Origin: Spirochaetaceae bacterium
Lineage (GTDB): Bacteria > Spirochaetota > Spirochaetia > SZUA-6 > Fen-1364
DNA: 10,511 nt
Direction: 5' to 3'
Assembly (NCBI GenBank): GCA_003141795.1
Contig: PLNO01000027.1
Span: 1-10,511, forward strand
This document shows, piece by piece, positions 1-6,974 of the stretch. Every line of letters starts with the position of its first letter. The first letter of the stretch is position 1. The notes below the pieces were generated by a model that did no database searches, was not told the DNA's origin, and saw nothing but the letters and a program-made list of their open reading frames with translations. Made by a program: the position numbers and the translations under genes.

Positions 1-12
1 GACTTGACGGAG

Positions 13-36
13 AAAGCCGCCCGCCGACTTGGCGGC
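13..36 (-). terminator. Possible intrinsic terminator after the EamA transporter gene
   Basis: Read on the minus strand, GCCGCC (36-31) pairs with GGCGGC (21-16) across a 9-nt loop, and TTT and a pyrimidine-rich stretch follow at once. It lies just past the transporter stop codon at 48. The T-run is short, so this is only a moderate candidate. Confidence 0.4.
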
Positions 37-47
37 GAGAGCCGCCC

Positions 48-965
48 CTATTTCCGCCCGATCACGATGCCGGCAACGACCGCGGCGCATCCCACGATGT
101 GGACGATACCGATCGGCTCGCGCAACAGGAGCGCCGAAAGCACCAGCGCGCTCACCGGCATCGCCGCCGTGGCGATACCGGTGCGATTGGCCGGGATGCG
201 CAGCGCGCCGTCCCCCCAGAGGATGTAGGCGATCACCGTGGCAACCGCACCGTAGTACGCCACGCTGATCCAGCCCGCAGCCCCGACCTCTGACGGGTCG
301 AAGCCTCGCAGATCGAGCAGCGCAAAGGGCAGGAGCATCACGGCGCTCATCGCAGCCAGCACCGTCGTATTGGTGATGGAGCCGATGCGGCTGCCGGAGG
401 ATTTGCGAAAGATCGTGAGGAGCGCCTCGCAGACCGTGGCCCCCAGTACGAGAGAGTTGCCCACGAGAAACCCGGAACCCGACAGGGAGAGAAGGCCCTG
501 GACGTTCACCGCGGCAAGGCCGGCGAGTGCGAGCCCGGCTCCCAGGATGCCACGTCGGCCGGGGCGCTCCTTGAGTATCAGCCGCGCAAGCACCGCCATG
601 ACAACGGGCGCCATACTCGTGACGAGCCCCGCCTGCGATGCCGGCGTGAAGTGAAGGCCGTACAGGGTGAGCACGCGGAAGAGGACGATGCCGAACAGGG
701 CCTGGAGGAACATGGAGCCGAGCTCCCGCGGGCCAAGGAGGAGGAGCTCCTGGCGCTTCAGGATCTGCAACGGCAGGATACTGACGAGGGCCGCGCAGAG
801 GCTCAGCTCCGCCGACAGGAACACCGGCATCCGCGTGGAGAGGATCTTGCCCACGACGACGCTGCTGCCGGCGAGGCTCATCGCGATGATGACTTCCACG
901 AGCCCGATCGTGGCGGAGCTTCTTCCGAACCATACCGCGCCCGCCGCGCCTTTCTCATCCCCCAT
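48..965 (-). CDS. EamA/DMT-superfamily transporter (drug/metabolite exporter type)
   Basis: Predicted 305-residue inner-membrane protein made almost wholly of hydrophobic segments, about ten, arranged as two similar halves. This is the layout and usual length of EamA (DUF6) permeases of the drug/metabolite transporter superfamily. Family-like stretches are the AxxAGL segment, the L-K-E-R-P loop after the fourth or fifth helix of the first half, and a C-terminal ALLLREP segment closing the second half. The start at 965 is chosen because GGAGGACGGGA lies directly upstream and the first helix begins about 20 residues later; the longer frame back to 1097 runs into the neighbouring gene. It is divergent from a MocR-type regulator across a 92-bp gap, and such pairs are often regulator and target. 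The substrate cannot be read from sequence; amino acids, a vitamin B6 vitamer or other small metabolites are possible. Confidence 0.88.
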   Translation of the reverse strand: MGDEKGAAGAVWFGRSSATIGLVEVIIAMSLAGSSVVVGKILSTRMPVFLSAELSLCAALVSILPLQILKRQELLLLGPRELGSMFLQALFGIVLFRVLTLYGLHFTPASQAGLVTSMAPVVMAVLARLILKERPGRRGILGAGLALAGLAAVNVQGLLSLSGSGFLVGNSLVLGATVCEALLTIFRKSSGSRIGSITNTTVLAAMSAVMLLPFALLDLRGFDPSEVGAAGWISVAYYGAVATVIAYILWGDGALRIPANRTGIATAAMPVSALVLSALLLREPIGIVHIVGCAAVVAGIVIGRK

Positions 966-1000
966 TCCCGTCCTCCGCCTCCACACTACGGGCGGAGGAG

Positions 1001-1018
1001 TGGTGTACAGAAGTACCA
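1001..1018. promoter_or_regulatory. Candidate operator in the EamA/MocR divergent gap
   Basis: The stretch has TGGT and ACCA as outer inverted arms ten bases apart, and two GTAC tetramers within it four bases apart. It overlaps the proposed -35 of the regulator and sits between two divergent genes, where a MocR protein would be expected to bind its own control region. Binding is inferred from position and symmetry only. Confidence 0.35.
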
Positions 1019-1032
1019 ATGGAGAGGATAAT
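1004..1032 (+). promoter_or_regulatory. Candidate sigma-70-type promoter of the MocR gene
   Basis: TGTACA (1004-1009) and GATAAT (1027-1032) are separated by 17 bp, matching the -35 and -10 consensus at 4/6 and 5/6. A start point near 1039 would leave a leader of about 20 nt containing the ribosome binding site GAGGAGG before the ATG at 1058. Confidence 0.45.
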
Positions 1033-1057
1033 CGATGGTGCCACTTGAGGAGGGACC

Positions 1058-2476
1058 ATGAGCCTCGTCGACAGGGCGGCCCCCGAGCCGCTGACACGCC
1101 AGATCTATTCCCGTTTGCGGGGGCTCATCCTGCAGGGAACGCTCGCGCCGGGCAGCCGCATGACCTCCACGCGGCGCATGGCCCAGGAGCTGGGGGTGTC
1201 GCGCAACGTGGTGCTGAACGCCTTCGACCAGCTCTTCGCCGAAGGCTACCTGGAGGCGAGGGTCGGATCGGGGACCTTCGTGGCGCAGGGCGCGATCCTC
1301 AGCCCCGCCCCTGCCCCGCGACGCAGCCGTACACGGGCGGTGTTCGGGCCCGCCGTGCTGCCCGGCAGGGTCGACTTCCGCTCGGGCCTGCCCGATCTGG
1401 AGAGGTTCCCCGTCGGCATCTGGCAGAGGCTCACCCGCGCCGTGTGGGACGGCATGACGCCGCAGGACCTCTCCTACGGCCAGCCCGAGGGCAGGCCCGA
1501 GCTGCGGCAGGAGATCGCCCGCTACGTCGCGGAGCACCGCGGCGTGCGCTGCGGGCCCGAGCAGGTGGTCGTCACCGCCGGCACGACGCAGGCCGCGGGG
1601 ATCGCCGCGCGCGTGCTCGTGTCCCCTCCCCGATCCACGTGCCTCCTGGAGGACCCGCTCACCTCCGACATCAGGCGGATCATCGCGGAAGGCGGCGGCA
1701 GGGTCGCCCCCGTGCCCGTGGGGCCGCACGGCCTGGAAGTGGAAGCCCTCCCGGCGCACGCCCGACCCGCGCTCGTGTACGTCACCCCGTCCCACCAGTT
1801 CCCCACGGGCGCGACGATGCCCATCAGCAGCAGGGTGCGGCTTCTGGAGTACGCGCGCGCCCGGGACGCCTACGTCGTGGAGGACGACTACGACAGCGAG
1901 TTCCGCTACGACGCGCCGCCTCTCGCCTCGATACAGGGACTGGACCCCGACCGTGTCGTGTACATTGGCACGTTCAGCAAGACGCTCTGCCCGGCCCTCC
2001 GCCTGGGCTACCTCATCTTCCCGCCCACGCTCGTGGAGCGGGGCAGACGGAACAAGTGGTTCGCCGACCTGCACAATGCATCGCCCGACCAGATGGTCCT
2101 GGCCCGGTTCATTGGCGAAGGGCACTTCGCGCGTTACGTACACACGTTGAAGAAGGTCTACAGGTCACGACGGGAGGCGCTCGTCGAAGCACTGGAGAGG
2201 CGTTGCGGCGGCAACGTCGAGGTCCTCGGCAGCCCTGCCGGTCTTCATCTCTGTGCGCGTTTCCCCGGAGTGAGGTTCGGCCCGGCGCTCGTGCGGGAGG
2301 TTGCCGTCGAAGGAGCCGTGGTCTATCCGGTGGAGGCGCATGCGATCACTCCAGGCAGGTTCGAGGACACGCTCATCCTCGGGTACGGCAGGCTCGATGA
2401 GCGGCAGATCGACACGGGAATCGCGGCGCTCAGCCGCTGCCTTTCGCGTGGCCGGCCTCATCGGCCTGCTCGCTAA
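1058..2476 (+). CDS. MocR/PdxR-family transcriptional regulator (GntR wHTH + aminotransferase-like domain)
   Basis: Predicted 472-residue cytoplasmic regulator. Residues about 10-78 form a GntR-type winged helix-turn-helix, with a PLTRQIYSRLR opening, the STRRMAQELGVSRN recognition region and a GYLEARVGSGTFV wing. After a short Pro/Arg-rich linker, residues about 105-465 match fold-type I aminotransferases: SYGQPEG near 139, VTAGTTQA near 172, an EDDYDSEFRY motif near 275, and GTFSKTLCPALRLGY in which Lys308 is the expected pyridoxal-phosphate lysine. These proteins use bound PLP as effector or cofactor and control vitamin B6 synthesis (PdxR), GABA or taurine use, or transporters. The start has GAGGAGGGACC upstream. 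It is divergent from the EamA transporter, its most likely target. Its TAA overlaps the stop codon of the convergent argA. The ligand is unknown. Confidence 0.93.
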   Translation: MSLVDRAAPEPLTRQIYSRLRGLILQGTLAPGSRMTSTRRMAQELGVSRNVVLNAFDQLFAEGYLEARVGSGTFVAQGAILSPAPAPRRSRTRAVFGPAVLPGRVDFRSGLPDLERFPVGIWQRLTRAVWDGMTPQDLSYGQPEGRPELRQEIARYVAEHRGVRCGPEQVVVTAGTTQAAGIAARVLVSPPRSTCLLEDPLTSDIRRIIAEGGGRVAPVPVGPHGLEVEALPAHARPALVYVTPSHQFPTGATMPISSRVRLLEYARARDAYVVEDDYDSEFRYDAPPLASIQGLDPDRVVYIGTFSKTLCPALRLGYLIFPPTLVERGRRNKWFADLHNASPDQMVLARFIGEGHFARYVHTLKKVYRSRREALVEALERRCGGNVEVLGSPAGLHLCARFPGVRFGPALVREVAVEGAVVYPVEAHAITPGRFEDTLILGYGRLDERQIDTGIAALSRCLSRGRPHRPAR

Positions 2477-3798
2477 CGCGTAAGGTCCTTGAAGAAGATG
2501 CGCGACTTGCGCTTCAGATCGTAAGAATTGCGCTTTTTCTCGGGAAGCGCTGCGGGGTCGGTCTCCACGAAACCGAGCTTCTGGAACCAGTCAGCGGTCT
2601 GCGTGGTCAGGGCGAAAACGGCGGACAGGCCCGAGCCGCGGGCGCGCTCGATGAGGAAGTCGACGAGCTTCGGACCCACGCCGAGGTGGAGGAAATGCTC
2701 GTCCACCGCGATGCCCGCGATCTCCGCGATCCGTTCGGGGAACTCGTGCAGCGCCGCGCAGGCGTGCACCGAATCATCGACATCGAAAACGATGAAGTCC
2801 TGCAGCGTGGCCTCCAGCTGCGCCTCCGAGCGGGTGAGGAGCACGCCCTGTTCGACGAACGGCCGCATGATGCGCAGCACGTCGGAGATGTCGCTGAGCT
2901 TCATGGGTCTGATCCCGCCGTAACGGTTGGAGTACACCATCGTCCCCGACCCGAGGTTGGAGAAGGTTTCCTTCAGGATCACCCCCTCCTCCCGGCCGTC
3001 GAGGATGTGCACGCGCTCGACGCCGCCTGCGCACGCACGACGCGCCCGCTGGAGGAGCTCCAGGTCGGACTCCCGGCCCGGGTTGGCGGCGGAGAATGCG
3101 TCCACATCGGCGAGGCTGAAGTTTGCCAGCCGCCCGCCGGGGGCGACGGGGATCGTGTCGGGAACGTTGAAGGAGGCTGCGCCGTAGCCGGCGCGCGCGG
3201 TGACGAAGAAGAGCTTCTCCGCGCCGAGCGTCGTGGCCACGACAACGGCGAGCTCATTGGAGGAGATGTTGTACGGTGTTCCGACGGAGCTCCACCCGAT
3301 GCAGGGAAAGATGGGGACCATTCCGTCGTCGAGCACGTTGCGCACGGTCTCCACGCGCACGCTTTCAACCACGCCGGCGCTCTGGAAATCGATGCCGTCG
3401 ATGACCCCGATCCCCCGGGCCCTCACCCAATTGCCGATCACCGCGGTGATCCCGTTGGCGGAGAGCATGGTCATGACCCTGTTGGACACGTCGAAGGCCG
3501 CCATCTTGATGAACGGGATGGCCTCCTCCGAGGTGACGCGCACGCCCTTGATGAGCCGGAACGGCACCTTGTAGGTGCCCAGCACCTCGTCGATCCGTTC
3601 CTTGGCGCTGGGCGCGATGGCGATGCGGATACCCGCCTCGCGCAGGAGGGCGAGGTCCTTCACGAGAACCGAAAAAAGAGGATCGTCCATGACCGCGTAG
3701 TCGATCTTGACGACGAAGGTCTTGCCCCGGAACTGCTTCAGATAGCTGAAGACCTCGCGGATCGTGTCGACATGCTCGCTGAGGCGTGCCTGCTCCAT
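2473..3798 (-). CDS. argA: N-acetylglutamate synthase (amino-acid kinase fold + GNAT domain)
   Basis: Predicted 441-residue enzyme that acetylates glutamate with acetyl-CoA, the first step of arginine synthesis. Residues about 1-290 resemble the amino-acid-kinase-fold domain of ArgA (opening RGKTFVVKID, an RVTSEEAI segment, PCIGWSSVGTPYNIS, and ELA just after). Residues about 294-441 form a GNAT acetyltransferase domain, with GGIRPMKLSD, an IAGIAVDE strand, the acetyl-CoA binding HLGVGPKLVD and a late WFQKLGFVE. The start at 3798 gives nearly the same length and N-terminal layout as E. coli ArgA (443 residues), although no strong ribosome binding site is visible there; an in-frame ATG at 3891 would add 31 residues without family support. 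No other arginine genes are in the window. The gene ends convergent with the MocR gene, sharing stop-codon bases (CTAA at 2473-2476), so no terminator fits between them. Confidence 0.88.
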   Translation of the reverse strand: MEQARLSEHVDTIREVFSYLKQFRGKTFVVKIDYAVMDDPLFSVLVKDLALLREAGIRIAIAPSAKERIDEVLGTYKVPFRLIKGVRVTSEEAIPFIKMAAFDVSNRVMTMLSANGITAVIGNWVRARGIGVIDGIDFQSAGVVESVRVETVRNVLDDGMVPIFPCIGWSSVGTPYNISSNELAVVVATTLGAEKLFFVTARAGYGAASFNVPDTIPVAPGGRLANFSLADVDAFSAANPGRESDLELLQRARRACAGGVERVHILDGREEGVILKETFSNLGSGTMVYSNRYGGIRPMKLSDISDVLRIMRPFVEQGVLLTRSEAQLEATLQDFIVFDVDDSVHACAALHEFPERIAEIAGIAVDEHFLHLGVGPKLVDFLIERARGSGLSAVFALTTQTADWFQKLGFVETDPAALPEKKRNSYDLKRKSRIFFKDLTR

Positions 3799-3887
3799 TC
3801 CGGGAGCGTATCCGCGGAGACGGGCATCGTCAACGGCAATTCCCTGGGGGGGATGACAGGAAAACACGGTATGCGTCTCACTGCTCC

Positions 3888-3975
3888 GCATTTCTCACTT
3901 TGTCCGAGATAAAGGGCTCCATTTGGCAGTGCAGCCGCTCTCTCGTTAGCTCCGAAGGAACAAAGTGAGAAATGC
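3888..3975. repeat. Perfect 16-bp inverted repeat between argA and the lipoprotein gene
   Basis: The arm GCATTTCTCACTTTGT at 3888-3903 is repeated as its exact reverse complement at 3960-3975, with 56 bp between. The arms end abruptly and no flanking duplication is visible. Both arms, read outward, contain AAAGTGAGAAATG. The element lies in the divergent gap of 3799-4070, so it could be a two-site operator, a hairpin in one of the leaders, or a small repeat element. Nothing in the sequence decides between these. Confidence 0.75.
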
Positions 3976-4025
3976 TGGGGGGATTGTGAAAACACCCGAC
4001 CTTGAGATATTGTTATCACTAAAGA

Positions 4026-4038
4026 GGAATGTTATTCC
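4026..4038. promoter_or_regulatory. Short palindrome in the lipoprotein leader
   Basis: GGAAT and ATTCC form perfect arms around GTT, 33 bp before the lipoprotein ATG. Candidate weak promoter parts (TTGTGA at 3984, TATTGT at 4008, 18 bp apart) lie just upstream, so the palindrome would sit near the transcription start. A role as operator is a guess. Confidence 0.2.
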
Positions 4039-4070
4039 CAGTTTCTCCATTTTCAGAGAGGAGATTTCGA

Positions 4071-4760
4071 ATGAAACTCAAATTGGCCCTCCCCGTGCTG
4101 CTCGTGGTGTTGCTCGCGTCGTGCATGTCGGCGCCGGCGAACAATTCGATCTATCAGTCCAGCGCGCCCGAGCTCCGCGGTGAGCGGGCGATCTCGTCCA
4201 ACATCGAGCTGATTGCGGAGGTTGACCTGGAGACCTCGATCCTCGGTGTCTTCTATTCACGTGAGGTCTATCAGAACGGCGACGCGCAGACCCTCCTGTT
4301 CACACGCAGGGCGAAGTCCGGCTTCACCGACACCAAGAAGATGGGCTCGGTCACCGACTACGACCTGAGCGAGACGTCGTCCCTCAGTGTGGAGCAGGGC
4401 CGCAAGCTCCTCAGCGCGATCGAGGAATTCCTCGCCAAGGACCCCAAGTCCCTAACCCCCACCCAGATGTTCAACTTCGAGCTGTACTCGGGCACGGTGG
4501 ACATGACGGCGGGCAGCGACCGGTACCGCCCCTTCAAGAACGTCACGTTCATCGTCGTGTGCTCGGTGACGAACGCCGCGAAGTCCTTCAAGACGGTATT
4601 CCCCGGCATCATGATGGGCATGTACGGAACGCAGCAGACGGTCTATGAGACGTTCGATCTCAAGGAGCCCCAGGTCAAGAGCATGCACGACGCCATAAAG
4701 GCCGCGGTGGATAAAGCGCCTCTTGCCCCTGCAGTGGCGCCCAGCAAGAGCGGGACCTGA
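4071..4760 (+). CDS. Putative lipoprotein of unknown function
   Basis: Predicted 229-residue exported lipoprotein. Residues 1-17 are a signal peptide with Lys2 and Lys4 and a long Leu/Val core, ending in the lipobox LASC, so Cys18 would be lipidated and the protein anchored to a membrane. The mature part has no family I recognise: a polar N-terminus, an alternating beta-like region (LETSILGVFYSREVYQNGD), a segment near 135-185 that mentions no known catalytic pattern, and an Ala/Pro-rich tail. The ATG at 4071 is chosen because GAGAGGAG precedes it and it gives a clean signal peptide; the in-frame ATG at 4029 would place polar residues ahead of it. It is monocistronic, divergent from argA, and followed by a strong hairpin. 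Function unknown. Confidence 0.85.
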   Translation: MKLKLALPVLLVVLLASCMSAPANNSIYQSSAPELRGERAISSNIELIAEVDLETSILGVFYSREVYQNGDAQTLLFTRRAKSGFTDTKKMGSVTDYDLSETSSLSVEQGRKLLSAIEEFLAKDPKSLTPTQMFNFELYSGTVDMTAGSDRYRPFKNVTFIVVCSVTNAAKSFKTVFPGIMMGMYGTQQTVYETFDLKEPQVKSMHDAIKAAVDKAPLAPAVAPSKSGT

Positions 4761-4778
4761 TCGGATTTCAGCCCTTTC

Positions 4779-4815
4779 GGCGCGCGGGATGCTCGTGAGC
4801 TCCCCGCGCGCCTTT
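4779..4815 (+). terminator. Intrinsic terminator of the lipoprotein gene
   Basis: GGCGCGCGGG (4779-4788) pairs perfectly over 10 bp with CCCGCGCGCC (4803-4812) across a 14-nt loop, followed by TTTCCC. It begins 18 bp after the lipoprotein stop. The very GC-rich stem offsets the short T-run. On the other strand no T-run follows, so it is not an obvious terminator for the convergent kinase gene ending at 4824. Confidence 0.65.
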
Positions 4816-4823
4816 CCCGATAA

Positions 4824-5327
4824 TCAGTAGGAATCCACGACCAGGATTTCCTTGAAGCCTTCCGAGGTTTCAGGAAGCTCCTTTTCCGCGGCGAGGCTCG
4901 AAATGAGCCGCTCGGGAAGCGCGTCCTCCCGCGACCTGTTGCGCTCCAGGCAGCGAAGAACGGGGGTGTCCAGAAAGATCGCCCCGATGCTCCGTCCGGC
5001 CTGGCGTGCGATCGTGAGATAGGGCTTTCGCGATTCCACGGAGATGTTCGTGTTGTCGATGAGGATCTTCTGCTTGTTCTGCAGGAAATGCTCGATGATC
5101 TTGCGCTCGACGTGATTCACGAGGAACTCGTCGTTGGAGGCGAACTCCTTCTCCGTCCATTTCTGGCCGAAGCTCGTCATCTCGAAAAGATGACGGCGGA
5201 TCTCCTTGCGGTTGACCCTCTTGCGGCCGGTGTCCTTGAAGTGGCTGCTGGCGAAGTGGGATTTCCCCGACCCCGGCAAGCCGCACACGAGCACGATGTC
5301 GAGCCCCTGGAAGCGCTGGATCTCCAT
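4824..5327 (-). CDS. P-loop ATPase/kinase, polynucleotide-kinase-like (AAA_33 type)
   Basis: Predicted 167-residue soluble protein. A Walker A motif, GLPGSGKS, lies at about residues 18-25 after a hydrophobic strand. Later come VNRKEIRRHLF near 38, a strand ending IDNTN near 91-95, and a lid-like FLDTPVLRCLERNRSRE near 118-134. This order resembles the kinase domain of T4 Pnk and of zeta-toxin/AAA_33 P-loop kinases, which phosphorylate nucleic acid ends or small molecules. Length fits a stand-alone kinase domain, with no phosphatase or ligase domain attached. The ATG at 5327 has GAGGAG about 8 nt upstream. It lies 107 bp downstream of deoC on the same strand and may have its own promoter, so membership of the BMC operon is uncertain. 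The real substrate is not evident. Confidence 0.75.
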   Translation of the reverse strand: MEIQRFQGLDIVLVCGLPGSGKSHFASSHFKDTGRKRVNRKEIRRHLFEMTSFGQKWTEKEFASNDEFLVNHVERKIIEHFLQNKQKILIDNTNISVESRKPYLTIARQAGRSIGAIFLDTPVLRCLERNRSREDALPERLISSLAAEKELPETSEGFKEILVVDSY

Positions 5328-5355
5328 TTGTTACACTCCTCGGTGATCGTCTTCC

Positions 5356-5364
5356 AGTATAGCA
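5356..5364 (-). promoter_or_regulatory. Candidate extended -10 promoter of the P-loop kinase gene
   Basis: On the minus strand TGCTATACT forms an extended -10 element (TG-N-TATACT), 5/6 to consensus, about 29 nt before the kinase ATG. No good -35 lies 17 bp upstream, but extended -10 promoters can do without one. Just upstream a CCCGTGC/GCACGGG hairpin without a T-run separates it from deoC. Confidence 0.35.
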
Positions 5365-5434
5365 CCCCGTGCAACCCCGTCGAGGCACGGGTAGCGGGGC
5401 GCTGGCTGCGCGTGTCGGGCCGCTGGCCCCTCGG

Positions 5435-6208
5435 TCAGTAGGCGCCCGTGCTCGTGCCGCCCTTCACGAGAAGCACACCCGAGCTGGTCCCCAGCCGGGT
5501 CGCGCCGGCCCGGATCATCGCAAGCGCGTCTTCGAGGCTGCGGATCCCCCCGGCGGCTTTGACGCCCATCTTCGGGCCGACGGTCCGCCGCATGAGCGCG
5601 ACGTCCGCCACTGTCGCCCCGCCCTTGTTGAAGCCGGTCGACGTTTTCACGAAATCCGCGCCCGCCTCCTTGGCGATCTGGCAAGCCAGGACCTTCTCCT
5701 CATCCGTGAGAAGCGACGTTTCGAGGATCACCTTGAGGAGGACACCGCTGCGGCATGCGCGGCGCACCGCGAACATGTCTTCACGCACCTTTTTCAGGTC
5801 CTTCGCCTTCATTGCCCCGACGTTCATCACCATGTCGATCTCGTTCGCTCCGTTGCCGATTGCCGTCCTTGCCTCGAAGCTCTTGGCCCGGCTGTCCATG
5901 GCGCCCAGGGGGAATCCCACGACGGCGCAGATCTTCACGCCCGTGCCCCCGAGGCGTCGCGCGCAGTGCTCCACCCAGGAGGAGTTCACGCACACGGAGT
6001 AGAAGTGGTGCGCGGCGGCCTCGTCGCACAGGGTATTGATCTGTTCTGCGGTCGCCTCCGGCTTCAGGAGCGTGTGGTCAATGTAGGGGGCGAGGTCCGT
6101 CGCTGCGGGCGGCGCTCCCGCTCCTCCTGGAGCGGCGCTCCCGTGGCCGGCCTGAAGTCGGGAGACGACCTCCTTCACGATCTTTTCGATCAATTCGTTC
6201 TGGTCCAT
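5435..6208 (-). CDS. deoC: BMC-associated deoxyribose-phosphate aldolase with N-terminal encapsulation peptide
   Basis: Predicted 257-residue class I aldolase that cleaves 2-deoxyribose 5-phosphate to glyceraldehyde 3-phosphate and acetaldehyde. Family residues are in place: IDHTLLKP near 43, NEIDMVMN with Asp125, KTSTG with the Schiff-base Lys188, and GVKAAGG with Lys217, matching E. coli Asp102, Lys167 and Lys201. Residues 1-19 ([19 protein letters not shown]) form an amphipathic helix, then a Gly/Ala/Pro-rich linker to about 37. This is the design of BMC encapsulation peptides and is absent from ordinary DeoC, so I infer that it is shell cargo. The ATG shares one base with the rpiB stop (TGATG), so the two are translationally coupled. 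It is the last gene of the tight operon. It is the likely signature enzyme, feeding acetaldehyde to the dehydrogenase upstream. Confidence 0.95.
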   Translation of the reverse strand: MDQNELIEKIVKEVVSRLQAGHGSAAPGGAGAPPAATDLAPYIDHTLLKPEATAEQINTLCDEAAAHHFYSVCVNSSWVEHCARRLGGTGVKICAVVGFPLGAMDSRAKSFEARTAIGNGANEIDMVMNVGAMKAKDLKKVREDMFAVRRACRSGVLLKVILETSLLTDEEKVLACQIAKEAGADFVKTSTGFNKGGATVADVALMRRTVGPKMGVKAAGGIRSLEDALAMIRAGATRLGTSSGVLLVKGGTSTGAY

Positions 6209-6696
6209 CAGTCGACAGAGCCTCCCCGCTCCAACGCCATAATCTTGTTCACCCGGGCGATGTGACGCCCGCCGCCGAACCGTGTCGCAAGCCATTCGCG
6301 GGCGAGCTCGCAGAGCTGATCCGGGCCGTGCAGCGGACCGCCCAGGCAGAGCACATTGGCGCCATTGTGCTCGCGGCTGTTGATCACCGTGCGAAGATCG
6401 TAACAGAGCGCGGCCCGTATCCCGCGGACCTTGTTCGCCGCCATGCACGACCCGATTCCCGCGCCGTCAAGGATGATGCCGCGCTCGCAGTCTCCCCGCA
6501 CCACCCTGCGGCAGACGAGGACCGCAATGTCCGGATAGTCCACCTTTTCCCCAGGCGCGCAGCCCACGTCCACGACCCGGTAGCCGAGGCTCCCGAGGTA
6601 GCTCACGAGGAGCTGCTTCTGCTCTACGGCGCCGTGATCGGAGCCTATGGCCACCGAACGAACCGTATCCTTCACGGGCCTCTCCGTATCACTCAT
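6208..6696 (-). CDS. rpiB: RpiB/LacAB-family sugar-phosphate isomerase with altered active site
   Basis: Predicted 162-residue protein that aligns without gaps to E. coli RpiB (ribose-5-phosphate isomerase B) at an offset of 11. Conserved are Asp20/His21 (E. coli 9/10), His110 (99) and the phosphate-binding Arg144/Arg148 (133/137), together with AANK and GGRH. The general-base cysteine Cys66 is replaced by Asp77, and Thr68 by Ala79, giving LDGAGIG where E. coli has ICGTGVG. The mycobacterial variant base, a Glu in GNGEQ, is also absent (Ser83). Activity or substrate may thus differ from plain ribose 5-phosphate isomerisation. About 11 extra residues precede the first strand; they do not look like an encapsulation helix. 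The ATG overlaps the upstream BMC-P stop (ATGA) and has GAGGATGAGGG before it. In SPU-type BMC loci such a protein accompanies DeoC, presumably handling a pentose phosphate. Confidence 0.9.
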   Translation of the reverse strand: MSDTERPVKDTVRSVAIGSDHGAVEQKQLLVSYLGSLGYRVVDVGCAPGEKVDYPDIAVLVCRRVVRGDCERGIILDGAGIGSCMAANKVRGIRAALCYDLRTVINSREHNGANVLCLGGPLHGPDQLCELAREWLATRFGGGRHIARVNKIMALERGGSVD

Positions 6697-6974
6697 CCCT
6701 CATCCTCGATGTCGACGCTGTCGACGATTGCGCATACCACGGTCCGCACTGTCACCGCCTGCTCGTCGCCGAGCACGGCGCGCGCGGAGCCGCCCTCGTC
6801 CACGACGAGGACCCTGTCGCCCACCCCGGCCTGCGCGCCGTCCAGCGCGAGGTAGGATTTCCCCCGCGGCTTTCCGTCAGGGCTCAATGGCTGGACGACG
6901 AGAATCGTGTAGCCATGGTAGCGGGGATCCTTCTCCGTCGACACGACGTTGCCGATAACGAGCGCGAGTGTCAT
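6693..6974 (-). CDS. BMC-P pentameric shell protein (EutN/CcmL family), paralog 1
   Basis: Predicted 93-residue shell vertex protein. The EutN/CcmL beta-barrel pattern is clear: an opening VIGNVVSTEKD, a YTILVVQPL strand, YLALDGAQAGVGDRVLVVDEGGSARAVL with the usual G-D-x-V turn and GSAR, and a closing CAIVDSVDI. Such proteins form pentamers that cap the corners of the microcompartment. The ATG at 6974 overlaps the upstream paralog's TGA (ATGA), which decides the start; the longer frame to 7058 has no support. Its own stop overlaps the rpiB start in the same way. The strand VTVRTVVCAIVD replaces the DA-x-I-x-GIVD seen in the other copies, so this paralog is the most divergent of the four. Confidence 0.9.
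   Translation of the reverse strand: MTLALVIGNVVSTEKDPRYHGYTILVVQPLSPDGKPRGKSYLALDGAQAGVGDRVLVVDEGGSARAVLGDEQAVTVRTVVCAIVDSVDIEDEG

Noticed and set aside
667..2400. A 577-codon plus-strand open frame over the EamA and MocR genes
   Set aside because: It is Arg/Pro-rich, out of frame with the MocR domains and antisense to the transporter. It is a by-product of high GC.
2686..3912. A 408-codon plus-strand open frame opposite argA
   Set aside because: It is a shadow of the well-supported argA frame, with no recognisable motifs.
3799..4070. ArgR box or riboswitch upstream of argA
   Set aside because: No match to the AT-rich ArgR half-sites was seen, and no recognisable riboswitch core is visible; only the inverted repeat stands out.
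5369..5430. Hairpins after deoC (CCCGTGC/GCACGGG and GGGCC/GGCCC) as a terminator
   Set aside because: Neither is followed by a T-run on the minus strand, and stems are short, so termination cannot be claimed.
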